Of a stretch of 64,000 nucleotides of DNA, positions 11,606-21,956 are shown in pieces; the stretch's first letter is position 1, and every line of letters starts with the position of its first letter. Position numbers and translations under genes: made by a program. The notes under the pieces are model-generated. The model saw only the letters and a list, made by a program, of their open reading frames with translations, did no database searches and was not told where the DNA came from. The stretch covers positions 372,001 through 436,000 of the forward strand of contig BLAL01000176.1 in assembly GCA_015698045.1 (NCBI GenBank), read 5' to 3'. The stretch comes from Rhizophagus clarus (Eukaryota > Glomeromycota > Glomeromycetes > Glomerales > Glomeraceae).

Positions 11606-12034
11606 ACTTTTTTGTTGGTTACTCTGGGCCGCTGGGGGAGTTACTACAATCCAGTTTGGTCACGTGAAACTTAACAGTTTCGATGTTCACAGCAAAATTT
11701 ATCGATTGAAAAGAAATCGATGAAATCACAAATACAAATAGTATACAAATTAATGTTTTTTTTGTAATTATGATCATGTGATTATTCAAAAGACATACAC
11801 GGGCATGCTTCCTATCTATATATCACAGGTCAATCAAATAAAATTTACTTATAACTATAGTGATAGAAGTTAATAAAAAAGTTTATTTGTTCTGTAATAT
11901 AAACAACCTTAAAATGATATTTTAATATGATAATAAAAATATAGACACATATATATTAACGTAATAATAAATTATATATTCGTCAACCTTCACTGTAATT
12001 CTTTCTTTCGTCTCTTCTTTCGAACCTTCTATAA

Positions 12035-13474
12035 TTATACGTTCATCTTTTCGGTGGGCATCATCTCTTTTTCCGAATCGTTTGAACCATTTATATTATT
12101 ATTTTCTTCGGAGGGTACCACTTCTTTCAAACGTTCTAAAATTTTACGGGTGGAGTTCGAACCTTGTAAACCTTCTATATCATTTCTGGAGGGCATCTCT
12201 TCTTTCAAACCTTCCAAATTTCCATTTAAAATATTTCTGATTATATGTTCATCTTTTGCGGGTAGTGATAAACTCAAAATTTTAAAGCAATGAAAATTAT
12301 AATATTTTGTGCATACACAACACTTTTCCTCCCCATTCATGTTGTTATTTTCCACTGTTCTTGAACGGAAAGGCCAACAGCAGATGAAAATTCCATCACT
12401 ACTTGGGTTCACGCCATCATCACCCGTATCATCCGTATCATCCGCATCATCCGTGAGCAAAGTGATTTTTTTTGTACCAGTAATAAGAGTAATAAAATAC
12501 ATGATAAGAATAGGAATAAATAAACAAATATAAATTATAAGATGAAAAAGAAGGAACATAACAACATAACGATCAAGACCACAACGACGCTTTGGTGGGA
12601 ATCTAAAGTGTCGCCATGAATAGGGAGAGTAATCAAATAAATCGAATGTCCTATAAAAAATAACAAAACCCGCCAAAACTTCTCCAACTAACATTATACT
12701 ATTTCTTAAAGATCGATCAGTCTGATGATCAAAAAAATCTTTAAAATCACTCATATAAACTAATGTTAATAAAACAGGTACTAATAGAATATATAAAAAG
12801 CTTATAACAATAAAAGCTAAACCAACATAATTTTCTAATGATAAAGAATCATTTTTTCGTTTCAAATACTTTGCATAATATGCAATAACTCGTTCTTTTT
12901 TTCGGTTTATTAGTATTTCTTCACAAATCGAGTACATCATATCATATATTGTCACTTTGAAATCATCCATTTCCTTTAAAATATCATTAGAAATAGGTAT
13001 AAACATCGGTTTTAAATCTTTGTCATTCACTTTAGGTGTACAATCCAATTGTTCTTCTTTCTTTTTATTATAAATATTAGTACCAAAAGTCAAAAATGCA
13101 CCAATTAAGCTACCTGTTCCAACTATACCAGAAAATATGCCACCAATATGTCCAGCTGTACCCGTTTTCTCTGCCGTTCTTAATAATTGTCCCATTGCTT
13201 CGGCAAATATAAGTACTAAAATGCTAGCAGCAAATAAATGAATACTAAATTTTTTATTTTTTTTATATAAGATATATTGTTCAGCTAAACTCATAATTTC
13301 GAATCGAGCTCTTTGAATGTTATTGATATCTTTTTTATCGTTTTTATTGTTGGGTTCTTCTTTCTTCTCCTTAAATATAACTATTCTAAATTCATTTTTC
13401 TCCTCGTTAGTGTCGGTATCCGCAACCAAAGCTATTTTAAATTCACTTCTCTTGTCGTTGGCAACGTCAGGCAT
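12035..13474 (-). CDS. Hypothetical multi-pass membrane protein, 479 aa
   Basis: A single open frame runs from an ATG at 13474 to a TAA near 12035, with no intron needed. Residues 1-75 are charged and probably cytoplasmic. Hydrophobic segments lie at about 76-94, 108-131 (Gly-rich), 217-240, 258-275 and 303-331, so about five membrane helices. A 75-residue soluble loop lies between the second and third. After the last helix come an Asp/Thr repeat (DDADDTDDTGDDG, 342-354), a Cys-rich patch (FICCWPFR; EEKCCVCTKY) that could bind metal or be lipidated, and an acidic tail with repeated EGLKEEMPS- and ERLKEVVPS-like units. There is no signal peptide. I do not recognise the family. Codon use is ordinary and the frame is clean, so I take it as a real gene. 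Confidence 0.75.
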   Translation of the reverse strand: MPDVANDKRSEFKIALVADTDTNEEKNEFRIVIFKEKKEEPNNKNDKKDINNIQRARFEIMSLAEQYILYKKNKKFSIHLFAASILVLIFAEAMGQLLRTAEKTGTAGHIGGIFSGIVGTGSLIGAFLTFGTNIYNKKKEEQLDCTPKVNDKDLKPMFIPISNDILKEMDDFKVTIYDMMYSICEEILINRKKERVIAYYAKYLKRKNDSLSLENYVGLAFIVISFLYILLVPVLLTLVYMSDFKDFFDHQTDRSLRNSIMLVGEVLAGFVIFYRTFDLFDYSPYSWRHFRFPPKRRCGLDRYVVMFLLFHLIIYICLFIPILIMYFITLITGTKKITLLTDDADDTDDTGDDGVNPSSDGIFICCWPFRSRTVENNNMNGEEKCCVCTKYYNFHCFKILSLSLPAKDEHIIRNILNGNLEGLKEEMPSRNDIEGLQGSNSTRKILERLKEVVPSEENNNINGSNDSEKEMMPTEKMNV

Positions 13475-15240
13475 ACTCGTAACTTTATCAAATGTTAAAA
13501 TACGCAGTGTAAGAATATAGATTATACGCTTGACAAACGATTATTCAAAGTTCCCGAAGTCCTTGGTCTTATATATTATTTGAATTAAGAATTCGAATAA
13601 CTTTTTTTATTATATGTACGATGTACTTTTGTTTCGCGTTATACATGTATTTACTGTACATTATATGTCTCAGGTAACTCAACAATTGTTAATTAAATAC
13701 TGAATAATGAATGAATTCATTGAGATGTGTGTTTAAGGTGTTATTGATTGGTATTATAAATAATAGAAGCTTGATCTCATGTGAAATTTTTTTTAACTAA
13801 TAAATTTCATCATTTAAAAGAAATTTATAAATCGGAATAGTTCATACAAGGACTTTCGTGTAAAATCAAACTTTACATTTATATATAGTAAACAAAAAGA
13901 TAAGAAAAACAGATTATCTAAAAAAAGATCCATTAATAGATAAAATTATACAATTTTTGTTTTTGAATAAATAAAAAAGAAAAACATCTTATCAGTGGAA
14001 CCATAATTTACAAACTTAAATCCTTTGTGGAGTCCAAAAATAGTAGATAAATTACATCATGATAGTCAATGAAAATATACCCCTTTCAATAAACCCATTC
14101 TTTAATTGATGGGATCCATTTTTATATGTATAAATGAAAAATTCTCCTGTCATTGCTCTCATTTATCAATGAAAATTGAAGTTAATATTGTTCGTCTAGA
14201 TTTAGCTTTACCGCTTATTTGTTTCCATCACAACTGAAGCGTAATAATTTAATGTCACATGATAGGATATTTTATATATAATGCGACTAAAACTAAAATA
14301 TTTTTAGTAATTTATTTTAAATAATGAGAAAATTCCAAAAGCGTAAATATATTTACATTGTGTAGCGTATCCACCAAGAGGCAGCGCATTTTATTAAATA
14401 AGATATATTTGGTCCGTATAAATATATCTAATTTAACAAGATATTATATAATAATTTGGCTTAAAAAAAAAAAAAAAAAAAAAAAAAATACTATATAAAT
14501 TTCAGGCTAAAAAAAAGTTAAATTTAAACAAAAATAAACATGATTATCAGTATATAGATATACACCAATCTCGAATGATACGATCATAGAATATACAGAG
14601 TTTTGGGAATTTTAGAATTTTACGATAATCACAACTGTTAAAAAATCATAATTTTTAGTTTAGGTTTTTTTGGTGATTTTTCAGTTATTACAGACTCTCA
14701 GTATTTCACGCATTACTCAATAATGTTTACGCTATTGGCGAATTGAATAAAATCGTATATTATAAGTTAGTTAATTATATATTTAAAATCCCTATTTTAA
14801 ATTTTAAAAATAAAATACTAAAACTCTAATTTCTAATGAAAAACCTTATTTTATTTATTTATTTACTGTACATATTTTCGCATTATTTTATTAAACTTAA
14901 CTTATCACGTAATATTAAATCTATACCATATTCGAACCCATTGATCGTTCTGAAACCCATATTAGGTTTAACCGATTTTGTTATTGTGTAAAATTAATCC
15001 GGAAATGATCGAATTATGGCGTAAAAAAAAGAATTCCCAAAATTGTAAAATTTAAATAATATATTCTAAATAATAATATTCTACATTCCCATAGGATTGG
15101 TGTTACGCCTGACCACTCTTTAAAGCGCATAAGTTTCAAGCGTTGCGCAGCCAAAAAATCCGCGTGATTTATTAAGGAAAATCGAAGTAAGATATGCAAT
15201 GATAATAATCCGATCAACAATATGAATGCAGAATAGAGTC
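13475..15240. other. Upstream and intergenic AT-rich DNA
   Basis: Just upstream of the membrane-protein gene I see no convincing TATA box. A run of about 26 A lies at 14463-14488. The minus-strand ORF at 15014-15220 (68 aa) has no motif. Nothing else can be supported. Confidence 0.5.
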
Positions 15241-15299
15241 ACAGAAACGATCAATTGAGTCATATTAGTTGGTTTTTCGTTAGTTTAATTTATATACGT

Positions 15300-15440
15300 T
15301 AGTACAACGGAAATGATTGGTCTTCGATCTTTCCGCGTTTATTGGTATATAGTGAAGTTTTATTACTTTTCTAATGTAGATTTGATGTATGTTCTCTTAC
15401 ATAAATATCAATAAAGTAATGCATTTACCAAAAAAAAAAA
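15300..15440 (+). mobile_element. Possible 5'-truncated retroelement 3' end
   Basis: This stretch ends in TAATGCATTTACC followed by a run of A. It resembles the 3' flank of the RRM-ORF relic at 54.9-55.06 kb, which also has TTGGTATATAGTG, an AATAAA-type signal and GCATTTACC just before an A-rich tail. Shared 3' ends with an A tail suggest a truncated insertion of the same family. I did not find a target duplication, so confidence is low. Confidence 0.35.
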
Positions 15441-15710
15441 AAGAATAAAGCCGCAGACGAACCAATCGAACCATACGTTGCCAATTCGAAAGTTATTTAT
15501 ACAGATAATTTAAATGTCTACGGATCGGCAATTTTTCCACCCCATCCGACCGATCAACAAAGGCTCTAACCTTACATTTCATGTCTCAAGTGCCTAAGTT
15601 ATATCCTTCATGGTCCGCCCATGGTTTCAACTCATGTCCGTGATATACCCTGACTTGCATGCTATGTCATGGATAAAGTGCCCATACAGTAACATCCGAT
15701 AATCCTACTT

Positions 15711-15960
15711 ATCAGGTACGGACATTTATGTCCGTGATATTTGTCTCATAATACTTCTTATCAAGTACGGACATTTATGTCCGTGATATTTGTTGTCAGT
15801 TGCTCGCTCATGATGTCTCTTGTCAGATACAGACATTTATGTCCGTGACGTTTGTTGTCTGTTGCTCATGATGCTTCTTGTCAGGTGATGTCTGTGATAT
15901 TTGTCGTCAGTTGCTTCATTATACTTCTTGATAGATACGGACTTTTATTTGTTATCATTG
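15711..15960. repeat. Array of palindromic units in the left arm of copy 1
   Basis: Four to five degenerate units of about 50-62 bp each carry the palindrome CGGACATTTATGTCCG, followed by TGATATTTGTTGTCAG and TGATGCTTCTTGTCAG. The inverse array occupies about 18600-18935 in the right arm, and copy 2 has the same at about 24490-24700 and 27290-27615. The regularity suggests repeated transposase-binding sites, which is an inference. Confidence 0.75.
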
Positions 15961-18599
15961 ATATTTCTGACATACTAGACATTTATCTGTTATGTTTATG
16001 ACATATACTTTCAGTTATTTGGTTTGCTTATAATCATCGATGGTATTTGCCTAGTTAGCTTACTTACCAGTTATTTAACTGCTTATAACGATAATATATC
16101 TTAATATTTACTATAATATATATTATTATTAGTTATTTATGTTTATACAGTATATATCATCCTTCATGTTATTAATATTATAGTTCTATAAATTATTGAA
16201 GAGGTTTTCCTATATCATTTAACCTTGCTGAAAAACTTCCAGCAATATTTTCATAATTGCTGTTGGGTGAAATTCTTGTATCTATTCCTTTGTGATTTCT
16301 TTTTCTTTTCTATTAATCATTTTTAAAAGAAGATAAAAAATGATATATCTGCTATGTATTGACCAATCGAGTTTTGAGCAGCAATAAAAAATAATCTTGT
16401 GATTATAACACAGATGCTCCAACAGTTCCCATTTACCTAGTTACTTAATATAATAAATAAATAGTTAATTCTCAGTTAATAAATAATTGTAATTTATTAT
16501 TATAATTATTATAATATGACTAGATATAGTATACAATTTTAAAAAAAAATCCTTTGAAATTATAGATCTATCATTAACAAGTTACAAGTCTATTTTCGTA
16601 AATCGTAACAATTTTCTGAACTTTTAATCTCCTGAATTGAAAGTTTCCATCAAAGTTATAATAGTAGTTGAATTATTTTCACTTGAGTACTAATTTAAAA
16701 TAACTAAAATAAATGTATACTTTTTAGGCAAATTGTTAACATCTTGTTCATCACATATAATTGTAACAGTTTAATTTCATTTGAATTGAATGAATTGAAC
16801 TGGTAATAATCAAAATGTATAGAATAATGAAATAAATTAATTTTATTATGAAAATAATTAAGCAATAGAATAACTTTGGTTTACAATCCAAGCATTTTAT
16901 GTAGCAATATTGTCATAATTAAAACAAGGTGGGTTGTTAACAACTATATGAACAAACATTTGTCATATTATTAATCATAACAAAAGAAGTTAGTAATATA
17001 AGATTATAGGACTTGATAGTAGCATACAACATTAAAATTTTTTATAGATTAAAATAATAAATGAAAATTTTTGGTTTCGTTTTTATAATGATGTTTTAAT
17101 TTTCACGGATTATTTTAAATTATAATAAAATTAAGAAAAAAAATTTACATAACTTTTTAAATTTTTTTTTTTTTTTTTTATTCAATACATATATTTTTAT
17201 TATTTATTTTTCTTTTAAATTCAAAATATTGATATATACAGCATTTTGTACGTCCATCAAGTTTTTTTTGAAATCAAATTACAATTAGAATATAAACACA
17301 ATACAAGTTGATCAACAAATTTTTTAGGTTTGGTTGATCTCCACAAAACTGATCTATGATCGTTATCTAAAAAAAAAAAATTAAATTTTTATTTTTTGCC
17401 AAACTGATCAGTGATTTGCAAAATATTATCATTAATACACGAACATGAATTTTTTAAATAGTTAAAACAATGTAAAGAATATTTATTATGCTTTTAATTA
17501 GATGTAAACAAAAAGGACATTACAATAAAATTATGCACAAATTACACAAAGTATTGTTGCGTATTAAATTTATTATTCATATCGATATGATATATAGACA
17601 CGTATCAAATTGTTTATTGGTCTGAAACTATAGAACAATTTATATTTTTTGCAAATTATTAAAAAATAGTCATGTGTTTAATTATAATAATCTATTTGAT
17701 TATGATTAGCTAATCTTTGTTTTTAATTGATACAAAATTAATTATTATAGAACCAAAATGACAAAAAAAAAATATTTTTTCATTTATAAAAGTTCTGAAT
17801 TTTAACTCTAACAGAAGACCAACATGAAATTAATGCTTTTTTGTTTATTATTATGGAAACTCCAAGAAAAAATTGGTCAATAATAAAGATATATTGACGT
17901 TTTAACTTGTTATTAAATATATGAGTTGAAAAAGCTTCAGAAAGAGTTTGATTTAAAGGAAATAATAGGGAATGAAATTTTTAAAAATAAACTAAAGTTT
18001 ACTTCATAAAATTAATAGAAAACTAAAACTACAGAAATTAGACCAATACAGCATTGAAGATTTGCAAGCTTATAAGAAGTACTGTGTCATGACCGCACAA
18101 AATATTATATTTAGATGTAGTCCGATATTATAAAGATCAAAAACAAATATTGATCAGAAGGAAGTCATAATTTATTTACTATAATTTTATGAAATTTCCC
18201 CATTTTTTTTCTTTTTAACAATAACATCGATTAATAGTTATTATTTTTTTTTTTTTGTTTTTTTTTTGTAGTTTTGATGGATAATTAAAAGTTTTTTTTG
18301 CAAAACTTTACTGTTGCTATTTGTATAGATTTTATTTTATTAATTATTGATATAATAGAATTATGTCTTTTAAAAATTTACAATAAATAATCTAGTATTG
18401 TTTAATTAAAAGGTAACAACTGTTATTTAACAATATTGGTAATTATTATTAATTCAACTTATTTAACCACATTGGTTCTACTCCAACGTTTATCATGTGA
18501 CCTTTCATTGATACATTTCCCCTAAAAAAATTAGAAAATCATAGACATAAACGTCTATGTCTGTTAATAAAGATATCATAAACAAGAGCTAATTAACTG

Positions 18600-18935
18600 A
18601 CAACAGATATCATGAACATAAATGCTTATATTTGACAAGAAATATTATAAGCAAACAAACATCACCCGTACCTAACTGACAACAAATATCACAGACATAA
18701 ATGTCTGTATCTGACAAGAAGCACCATGAACAATTGATAACAAATATTATCGTACCTGACAACAAGCACACTGACAACAAATATCACAGACATAAATGTC
18801 CGTACCTAGCAAGAAGAATCGTAAGCAACAGACAACAAACGTCGCAGAAATAAATGTCTGTATCTGACAAGAGGATCATGAGCATCTGACAACAAATATC
18901 ACGGACATAAATGTCCGCACTTGATAAATAGGATT
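18600..18935. repeat. Inverse palindromic array in the right arm of copy 1
   Basis: Units read ACAAATATCACGGACATAAA then TGTCCGTACCT or a variant, repeated about five times with spacers such as GACAAGAAGCACCATGAAC. This is the mirror of the left-arm array, so a single strand could fold into a long hairpin. Confidence 0.75.
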
Positions 18936-19130
18936 ATCATTTACAAAACTATAACAAGAGATGTTGAATTTCCTTGTAGCACACGGGTATTTTATCCATG
19001 ACATAGCATGTTAGTCAAGTTGTATCCCGGACATGAGTTGAAACCATGGGTGGACCATGAAGGATATAACCTAGGCACTTGAGACATGAAATGTAAGGTT
19101 AGAGCCTTTGTTGATCGGTCAGATGGGGTG

Positions 19131-20597
19131 TCGTTAAACGACACCATAATCTATTGATCAATATACACGAATGTAATGTTTTATAATCATTATGAAAATA
19201 TTGTATAATTTCATTTAACAACTCTGGTAAATCTTCTGAAAATATCTTTGAACATGCCATAGTATGTCAAGCAATAAGAAAGAAGAGAAAAAGGGGGGGT
19301 TTCCGAAATTAGAGGTTACATCAATTTATTTGTCACCGTTTGTCTCACATGATTTGACGTAACTCCAGATATAAGTTGCAGTCATCAGAAATGTCACAAC
19401 ATTTGCTAATCATAATTGAAATGGTGCAATATTTCATCATGTATCTAAAAAAGAAATTTTTAATAACATGCTTATACAAATTAAGTAAATTAATAGTTCC
19501 ACTTTAGTAATATTTTTTTTTTTTTTTTGCATATACCCAGTGATGGAGGTTAATTAACCATTACGCGGAATTTTATGAGACTTATACAGTATTACTAATG
19601 TAAAATTTGCACAGATCTGATAAATTCCTGCAAATTCCATGGGAATACCATCACTATCAGATATACCTATCAATGTAGTTTTAGAAGAAAAAGGTATATC
19701 AAGTTAAAAAACGATTATTTAGGGAATTTTTGTGTAATCCGCAAAAAACCAATTTTTATTATAAAAAAAAAATTTTGATTTCAATAAACCTTTTAACAAA
19801 AACTTTTTTAACAAGTAATTATTTCATTTTTAGGTATATATCAGGAAATTTTGGAAGTGTTGATGTGCACCAGTATACACATTAATCAACACCATCGAGT
19901 TGTTCAACATGATTTACAATATTACTTAGCACCTTCAATACTATTAGTTGTTTAATATGTTAACATTATTGATTAACACCAAATTAAAAGTGTATATCAA
20001 CAGTATTAATTTTTATTATAAATTTTTATAATTAAGCCTTACTACTGATGACTCTCTCTTTTTGTCACTATTAACAGGTGGAGGGAATAGCAACTGAATG
20101 GTTTCTCCTATAGGCACTAATGGGCCTCTACCTGCTTATAGTGGAGGGCAGGTTTGTAAGGTTAATGTATTGTACATGTGTAATATCTTCGAATAGATTT
20201 TTTTATTTAATGAACTTGTTACTAACAATTCGCTTTCTGTTTATTAGACGATTCTTTCAGAACTCCTGGATTTTGGTAAGTTTATAATTTCATTTATTAT
20301 TTTTTTTTTATTCCTCCTTTCAACGAACTTGTTATTAAAAGTTCTTTTTTTCTTTTATAGGCAATTTTTTGGGTTTCTTATTCTGGAGACAAATTTTTTC
20401 GGCTAGTATTTGTCAATTACTGTGCCTAACAAGATAATAAAATGATGACAGATTGAACTAAGAAAATTTCATGAAACGGGAAAAGCCGGATACTGCTCAA
20501 AGAGCACTATTCCTCCGCTACAGAAAAAAATAAATTCCAGTTTAACCCGCATTAAATAAATGGTGCTACAATATTGATTATTAGCTCACAAAAAAAA
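19131..20597. other. Left part of the DNA between the two long-TIR copies
   Basis: It contains G-rich and T-rich runs (19292-19300, 19510-19529) and short GC-richer bits near 20080-20160. I see no gene, RNA or element border. Confidence 0.4.
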
Positions 20598-21689
20598 TCA
20601 TTTTTTTTGTATTGATAATAGCTTATAATTTCGTATGTTTCGAGTACTGCAGTTGCCCACGTTATCACCACTGACACGATAACAATTTGAATTCAAATAG
20701 AATGTAATAAATTTCTCAGATATATGTACAGTCATTCTTGGCCCTCCCTTACGATCACACGTCTCAAAACCGTCAAACGCTGTGATAATAGGAAAGTGTT
20801 CTTTGTTCTTCCACATATAGTATTGTAAGAATTTTTTTATCCCATTAAAGTTAGTGTAGCGAAACATCTATAAGGATCGTTAACGTAAAATAATTTTTTT
20901 AAATTAAGTTTAATGATTATGATTGATACATTTATTGATAAAAATACAACCCATTTTTTTTTTGAAATAACCGAAAAAGTTAAAAATTTTGTTCTTTAAA
21001 CTTTTGTTAAGTGAAAATATTTTCCAAAAATACGTAAATCATTAATGTTAAATGTTAATTCTTCATCTGAAGTATCACTATCATCATTTTTTTGAATTGC
21101 ACTAGTAAGAATAGCTACGGTTGTAAATAACCACGTACATCGGCAACTTCTAGTAAATTCAGGAAAGATAGTAAGATACTCAATTTCTTCACAATTCTGA
21201 ATAATTTGTTTCTGTAACATTATTCCATGATTCTGCAATATGATCAATAACTTCTTTGACATTACCTTATTACTAAAATAAAACCCTTAATAATATAATT
21301 TTTAAAACAAAATATTTTTTTTTGACTTACTTTTCTCGATTAGTTTCTCTATCAAACTGGTGAATCAAAATTCCGTTTGAATTATCTCTACAACCATGGA
21401 TTGAAAATGCGATGTAACTTTATATTATTAATTTTAATGATGTCAGGTTATCCTCTTTTCCTATTTTAGACGGATTTTGATGATTCAAAAACATTATCTA
21501 TTCACTCATATTACAATCTTTTTCGCTTAAATCACTTAAAATTGGTATGTCTCTATTATTAATATCTTCAAGTGGTTGCAGATTAAAGCGAGGTCCTGCA
21601 TCATCAATAAGATGTAAAATTTTTCGATTTACTGACTGTAGCGTGATGTATTTAAATTTTGGTGATACGTTTATTAATTGGTACTTCAT
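20598..21689 (-). CDS. Hypothetical gene or relic in pieces, minus strand
   Basis: Three open stretches follow one another on the minus strand: 63 codons from 21689 (MKYQLINVSPKF start), about 29 codons at 21417-21331 (SYIAFSIHGCRDNSNG), and 88 codons ending at 20996. The last two join cleanly across a 58-bp intron (21330-21273): the donor reads GTAAGT, the acceptor TTTTAG, and the join preserves the frame. A further open stretch (20867-20598, 89 codons, MFRYTNFNGIKKF) lies downstream past a stop. How the first piece connects is unclear. The third piece has an acidic Asp/Ser patch (KNDDSDTSDEE). I do not recognise the protein. It lies between the two long-TIR copies and might be cargo or an older host gene; it does not look like a transposase I know. 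Confidence 0.4.
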
Positions 21690-21956
21690 AACCGACTTTC
21701 ATTTTTCTATATAATTTGTAATATTTATTATTATAGTGACGATGAAAATATTGTTAAATAATTAAGACTGAACGATTTTGGTTCTAAATTAATATTTATG
21801 TAATTTCACCTTTTTTTAATTGCTGTATATAGTACATTAATAATTTTAATATCGCAAAGTACTGTAAAATCATTACCCGCTTCTTGGATTACGTTTTACC
21901 AACTTCACTGTATACATCAGAAATACATTTTACGTGTATTGAAATTTAAAAATAAT

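Larger units (their letters stand above)
9156..11642. mobile_element. Terminal-inverted-repeat element, interrupted by a retroelement
   Basis: The ends are inverted copies containing CCCCAGC, then GTAACCAACAAAAAA(A)GT. The left copy continues TTCGGGCACGTGATC, and the same inverse sequence lies at 9805-9836. The whole segment is bracketed by a perfect 11-bp direct repeat, ACTACAATCCA (9145-9155 and 11643-11653), consistent with a target duplication of a Mutator-like or related DNA transposon. Removing the 1.77-kb insert at 9837-11605 plus one 17-bp repeat leaves a noncoding element of about 700 bp. The extreme ends match imperfectly: one arm has 7-8 extra bases between CCCCAGC and GTAACC. Confidence 0.65.
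15538..19130. mobile_element. Long-TIR noncoding element, copy 1 (3.6 kb)
   Basis: It begins CACCCCATCCGACCGATCAA and ends with the inverse, GATCGGTC(A/C)GATGGGGTG. The inverted arms extend about 400-550 bp inward, including the CATTTCATGTCTCAAGTGCC block and an array of short palindromic units. The 2.6-kb middle is AT-rich and has no open frame over 60 codons, so this is a nonautonomous foldback-like element. Just past the right end is a small perfect inverted repeat (GGTGTCGTT A AACGACACC), possibly a junction scar. Long arms with internal repeats are typical of foldback or Mutator-like elements; the superfamily is not settled. Confidence 0.8.

Noticed and set aside
15711-15960. CRISPR-like array
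   Set aside because: The repeats are degenerate, the spacers are themselves repeated, there are no cas genes, and the array is mirrored as part of transposon arms in a eukaryotic genome.
20598-21689. hAT transposase for the 8-bp duplication element
   Set aside because: An 8-bp duplication would fit hAT, but none of the expected catalytic or dimerisation motifs can be seen in these frames.
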